This document shows positions 12,837 to 14,038 of a stretch of 14,038 nt of DNA, piece after piece. The notes below the pieces were generated by a model. That model worked only from the letters and a program-made list of their open reading frames with translations, made no database searches and was not told the origin of the DNA. The stretch's first letter is position 1; the number at the start of each line of letters is the position of its first letter. The stretch spans positions 1-14,038 of the forward strand of contig VBCT01000214.1 in NCBI GenBank assembly GCA_005882235.1, read 5' to 3'. This DNA is from Betaproteobacteria bacterium (GTDB taxonomy: Bacteria > Pseudomonadota > Gammaproteobacteria > Burkholderiales > SG8-39). A program made the position numbers and the translations under genes.

Positions 12837-13156
12837 GATCTCCTCCCGCCTCGGCCTCGGATAACCGGGAAAATCCGATGCGATGGTTCGCAAACTAGCT
12901 GCGCAAGAAAATATTAGTTGGTAGCAAGGGAAAATGAATAATTTTGACAATGCGATTGGCCTCTACGGATCAGATTTCCAAAGTGTGTAAGGTATTTCCT
13001 GATAGGTGCTCCCCCCGATTTTCTTGCATCGAAGGAGCCTTGGTTTTGACGCTCCCCTCAAAAAGTAGCGTGGCAGCTACCTACGGTCGCTCGCTCACCA
13101 CAGAAAATTAACGGTTGCGCTATAGCAGACGGAATTCTAATTCGTTATGATGAAAT
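12837..13156. other. Gene-free region with AT-rich patch and several small hairpins
   Basis: No coding frame here is supported. The part at 12903-12955 is unusually AT-rich for the window and probably carries the STAS-like gene's promoter on the minus strand (TAATAT-like -10), with no clear -35. On the plus strand a TTGACA (12944-12949) has no -10 at the right distance. Small inverted repeats are GGAGC/GCTCC (13034-13038, 13051-13055) and GTAGC/GCTAC (13065-13069, 13076-13080). The composition differs from neighbouring genes. Confidence 0.5.
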
Positions 13157-13233
13157 TCTGCTTGTAAAGCACCTCCCCTCCCTCCCGGTGCGGATGCGGG
13201 CAGGCGGCCCCGGCGCTCGCCGGGGTTTTTTTT
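13157..13233 (+). ncRNA. Candidate small RNA with C-rich anti-Shine-Dalgarno loop
   Basis: Three elements line up on the plus strand. A TATGAT -10-like box lies at 13146-13151 (-35 weak), placing a start near 13157. A hairpin with stem GCACC/GGTGC (13169-13173, 13187-13191) presents the loop TCCCCTCCCTCCC (13174-13186). A strong intrinsic terminator closes the unit at 13208-13233. The product would be about 77 nt. Exposed CU-rich loops of this kind pair with ribosome-binding sites in many known bacterial sRNAs. No protein gene lies upstream on this strand for the terminator to serve. The minus-strand hybrid kinase gene ends 12 nt beyond it, convergent. The 5' end is uncertain. Confidence 0.5.
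13208..13233 (+). terminator. Rho-independent terminator, plus strand
   Basis: CCCCGGC (13208-13214) pairs with GCCGGGG (13219-13225) around a 4-nt loop and is followed directly by eight T residues (13226-13233). On the minus strand the hairpin is preceded by A and followed by no U-tract, so it works only for plus-strand transcripts. Confidence 0.85.
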
Positions 13234-13244
13234 CGAGCTTACCC

Positions 13245-14038
13245 TCACATCACCCCCGAGGAAGCGACTGTCTTGTCGATCGTCCCGCCGAGCTCGGCCT
13301 TGAGCGCTTGCGCTTCCTGCTCGAGTAGTGCGTAGGCCGCCTGTACTTTTTCCAGATTCTTCACCAAATCGAGCTCCTCCAGTTTTCCCGCCGCTTCCTG
13401 CGCCGCGGTTGCGGACAGGCTGCGAAACATCCCGCGCAGGGTATGGATGTCGTAGGCAAAACGTCCGGCGTTCCCGGTTTTCATCGCCTCGCGGGCACTT
13501 GCCATGAGCGGGTCGCACTCCTGCAGAAACATTTTGGTAATCTCGCCTAGCAGCTGCATGTCGCCGTCGACCCGATCGAGCAACTTCGCCCGATCGAGCA
13601 CGATCTTTTCGGCACGCGCAGAATTTGGCCGCCCGGCGGAGACAAGATGCAGCTGCTCGATCGCTTCGAGCAGCGTCGCCGGCTGGATGGGCTTGATCAA
13701 ATAGCCGTCCATGCCCGCCTTCAGGCAGTGTTCGCGATCACCCACCATCGCATGCGCGGTCAACGCGACGATGGGAATGTATCCCCCGGTAATCTTTTCC
13801 CGGTCTCGAATTGCCGTGGTGGTTTCGATCCCGTCCATTCTGGGCATCTGCACGTCCATGAGGACAAGATCGAAACGCTCGCGTTCGAGCGTTTTTAGCG
13901 CGGCAGCCCCGTTGTCCACGGCGGCGACTGTGTAACCCTCTTTCTCGAGCACGTGCTGGGCGAGCCTGCGATTTACAGGATTGTCCTCGACCAGCAAAAT
14001 ATGCAGCGCCGGCTTGATTCTTTGCGAGCGCCCCGACG
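13245..14038 (-). CDS. Hybrid sensor kinase, C-terminal receiver and HPt domains (partial)
   Basis: The reading frame is open to the right edge, so the N-terminal sensor and kinase parts are outside the window. The first recognisable segment is LHILLVEDNPVNRR. Taking the Met/Leu at 13997 as residue 1, the receiver domain has the acidic pair E4-D5, phospho-acceptor D48 (LVLMDVQMPRMDG), T80 and K102. An HPt domain (about 145-245) has the acceptor His185 in AYDIHTLRGMFRSLSA, where most HPt domains read HxLKGSSxxxG. Phosphate would pass kinase-His to D48 to H185 and then to a partner regulator; the adjacent broken GGDEF response regulator is a candidate. The stop at 13245 is close to the plus-strand terminator. 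The frame contains no in-window start with a Shine-Dalgarno, consistent with a truncated view of a longer protein. Confidence 0.88.
   Translation of the reverse strand, partial: SGRSQRIKPALHILLVEDNPVNRRLAQHVLEKEGYTVAAVDNGAAALKTLERERFDLVLMDVQMPRMDGIETTTAIRDREKITGGYIPIVALTAHAMVGDREHCLKAGMDGYLIKPIQPATLLEAIEQLHLVSAGRPNSARAEKIVLDRAKLLDRVDGDMQLLGEITKMFLQECDPLMASAREAMKTGNAGRFAYDIHTLRGMFRSLSATAAQEAAGKLEELDLVKNLEKVQAAYALLEQEAQALKAELGGTIDKTVASSGVM

Noticed and set aside
12837..13156. A c-di-GMP (GEMM) riboswitch in the gene-free region, prompted by the nearby GGDEF gene.
   Set aside because: I could not find the conserved GEMM core or its tetraloop-receptor arrangement on either strand.

Overview
The window reads as a chromosomal segment of a GC-rich Gram-negative proteobacterium, most likely a betaproteobacterium. 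The reasons are the xseB-ispA pair, the GlrK/QseG/GlrR-type operon, the PA2779/PA2778-type lipoprotein-peptidase pair, and a strong G/C bias at third codon positions. I see no tRNA, rRNA, CRISPR array, transposase or prophage gene.

Layout. 1-546 (minus): the 5' part of ispA behind xseB, with a good sigma70-type promoter. 709-3921 (plus): a Rieske oxygenase alpha subunit, a 3-mercaptopyruvate-type sulfurtransferase, a small DUF2784 membrane protein and thyA. 3918-10400 (minus): seven genes in a row. Three encode a two-component system in one translationally coupled operon: glrK-like kinase, qseG-like lipoprotein, glrR-like sigma54 activator. Four encode envelope proteins: a glycine-zipper-like protein, a PA2779-family membrane protein, a PA2778-family C39-like peptidase lipoprotein with TPRs, and an unrecognised two-TM protein. 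10464-11000 (plus): folA. 11077-14038 (minus): a frameshifted response-regulator/GGDEF gene, a small SpoIIAA/STAS-like protein, and the C-terminal REC-HPt part of a hybrid sensor kinase that runs off the window.

Two regulatory observations stand out. First, the 276-bp gap between the glrR-like gene and the envelope genes holds a consensus-perfect sigma54 promoter (6911-6928, minus). About 100 and 165 bp upstream of its predicted start site are two 18-bp dyads of the form (T/C)GTC-N10-GAC(A/G), the motif described for E. coli GlrR. The likely circuit is GlrK/QseG/GlrR switching on the adjacent envelope operon, a target different from the glmY sRNA known in enterobacteria.

Second, the 443-bp gene-free stretch 12802-13244 ends in a strong plus-strand intrinsic terminator, although no protein gene lies upstream on that strand. 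Just before it is a hairpin presenting a 13-nt pyrimidine-only loop (UCCCCUCCCUCCC). Together they look like an undescribed small RNA with an anti-Shine-Dalgarno loop. Other points of interest are the frame-breaking deletion in the GGDEF gene, an exact 15-nt tandem repeat abutting the STAS-like gene, and the separation of thyA from folA by the minus-strand block.
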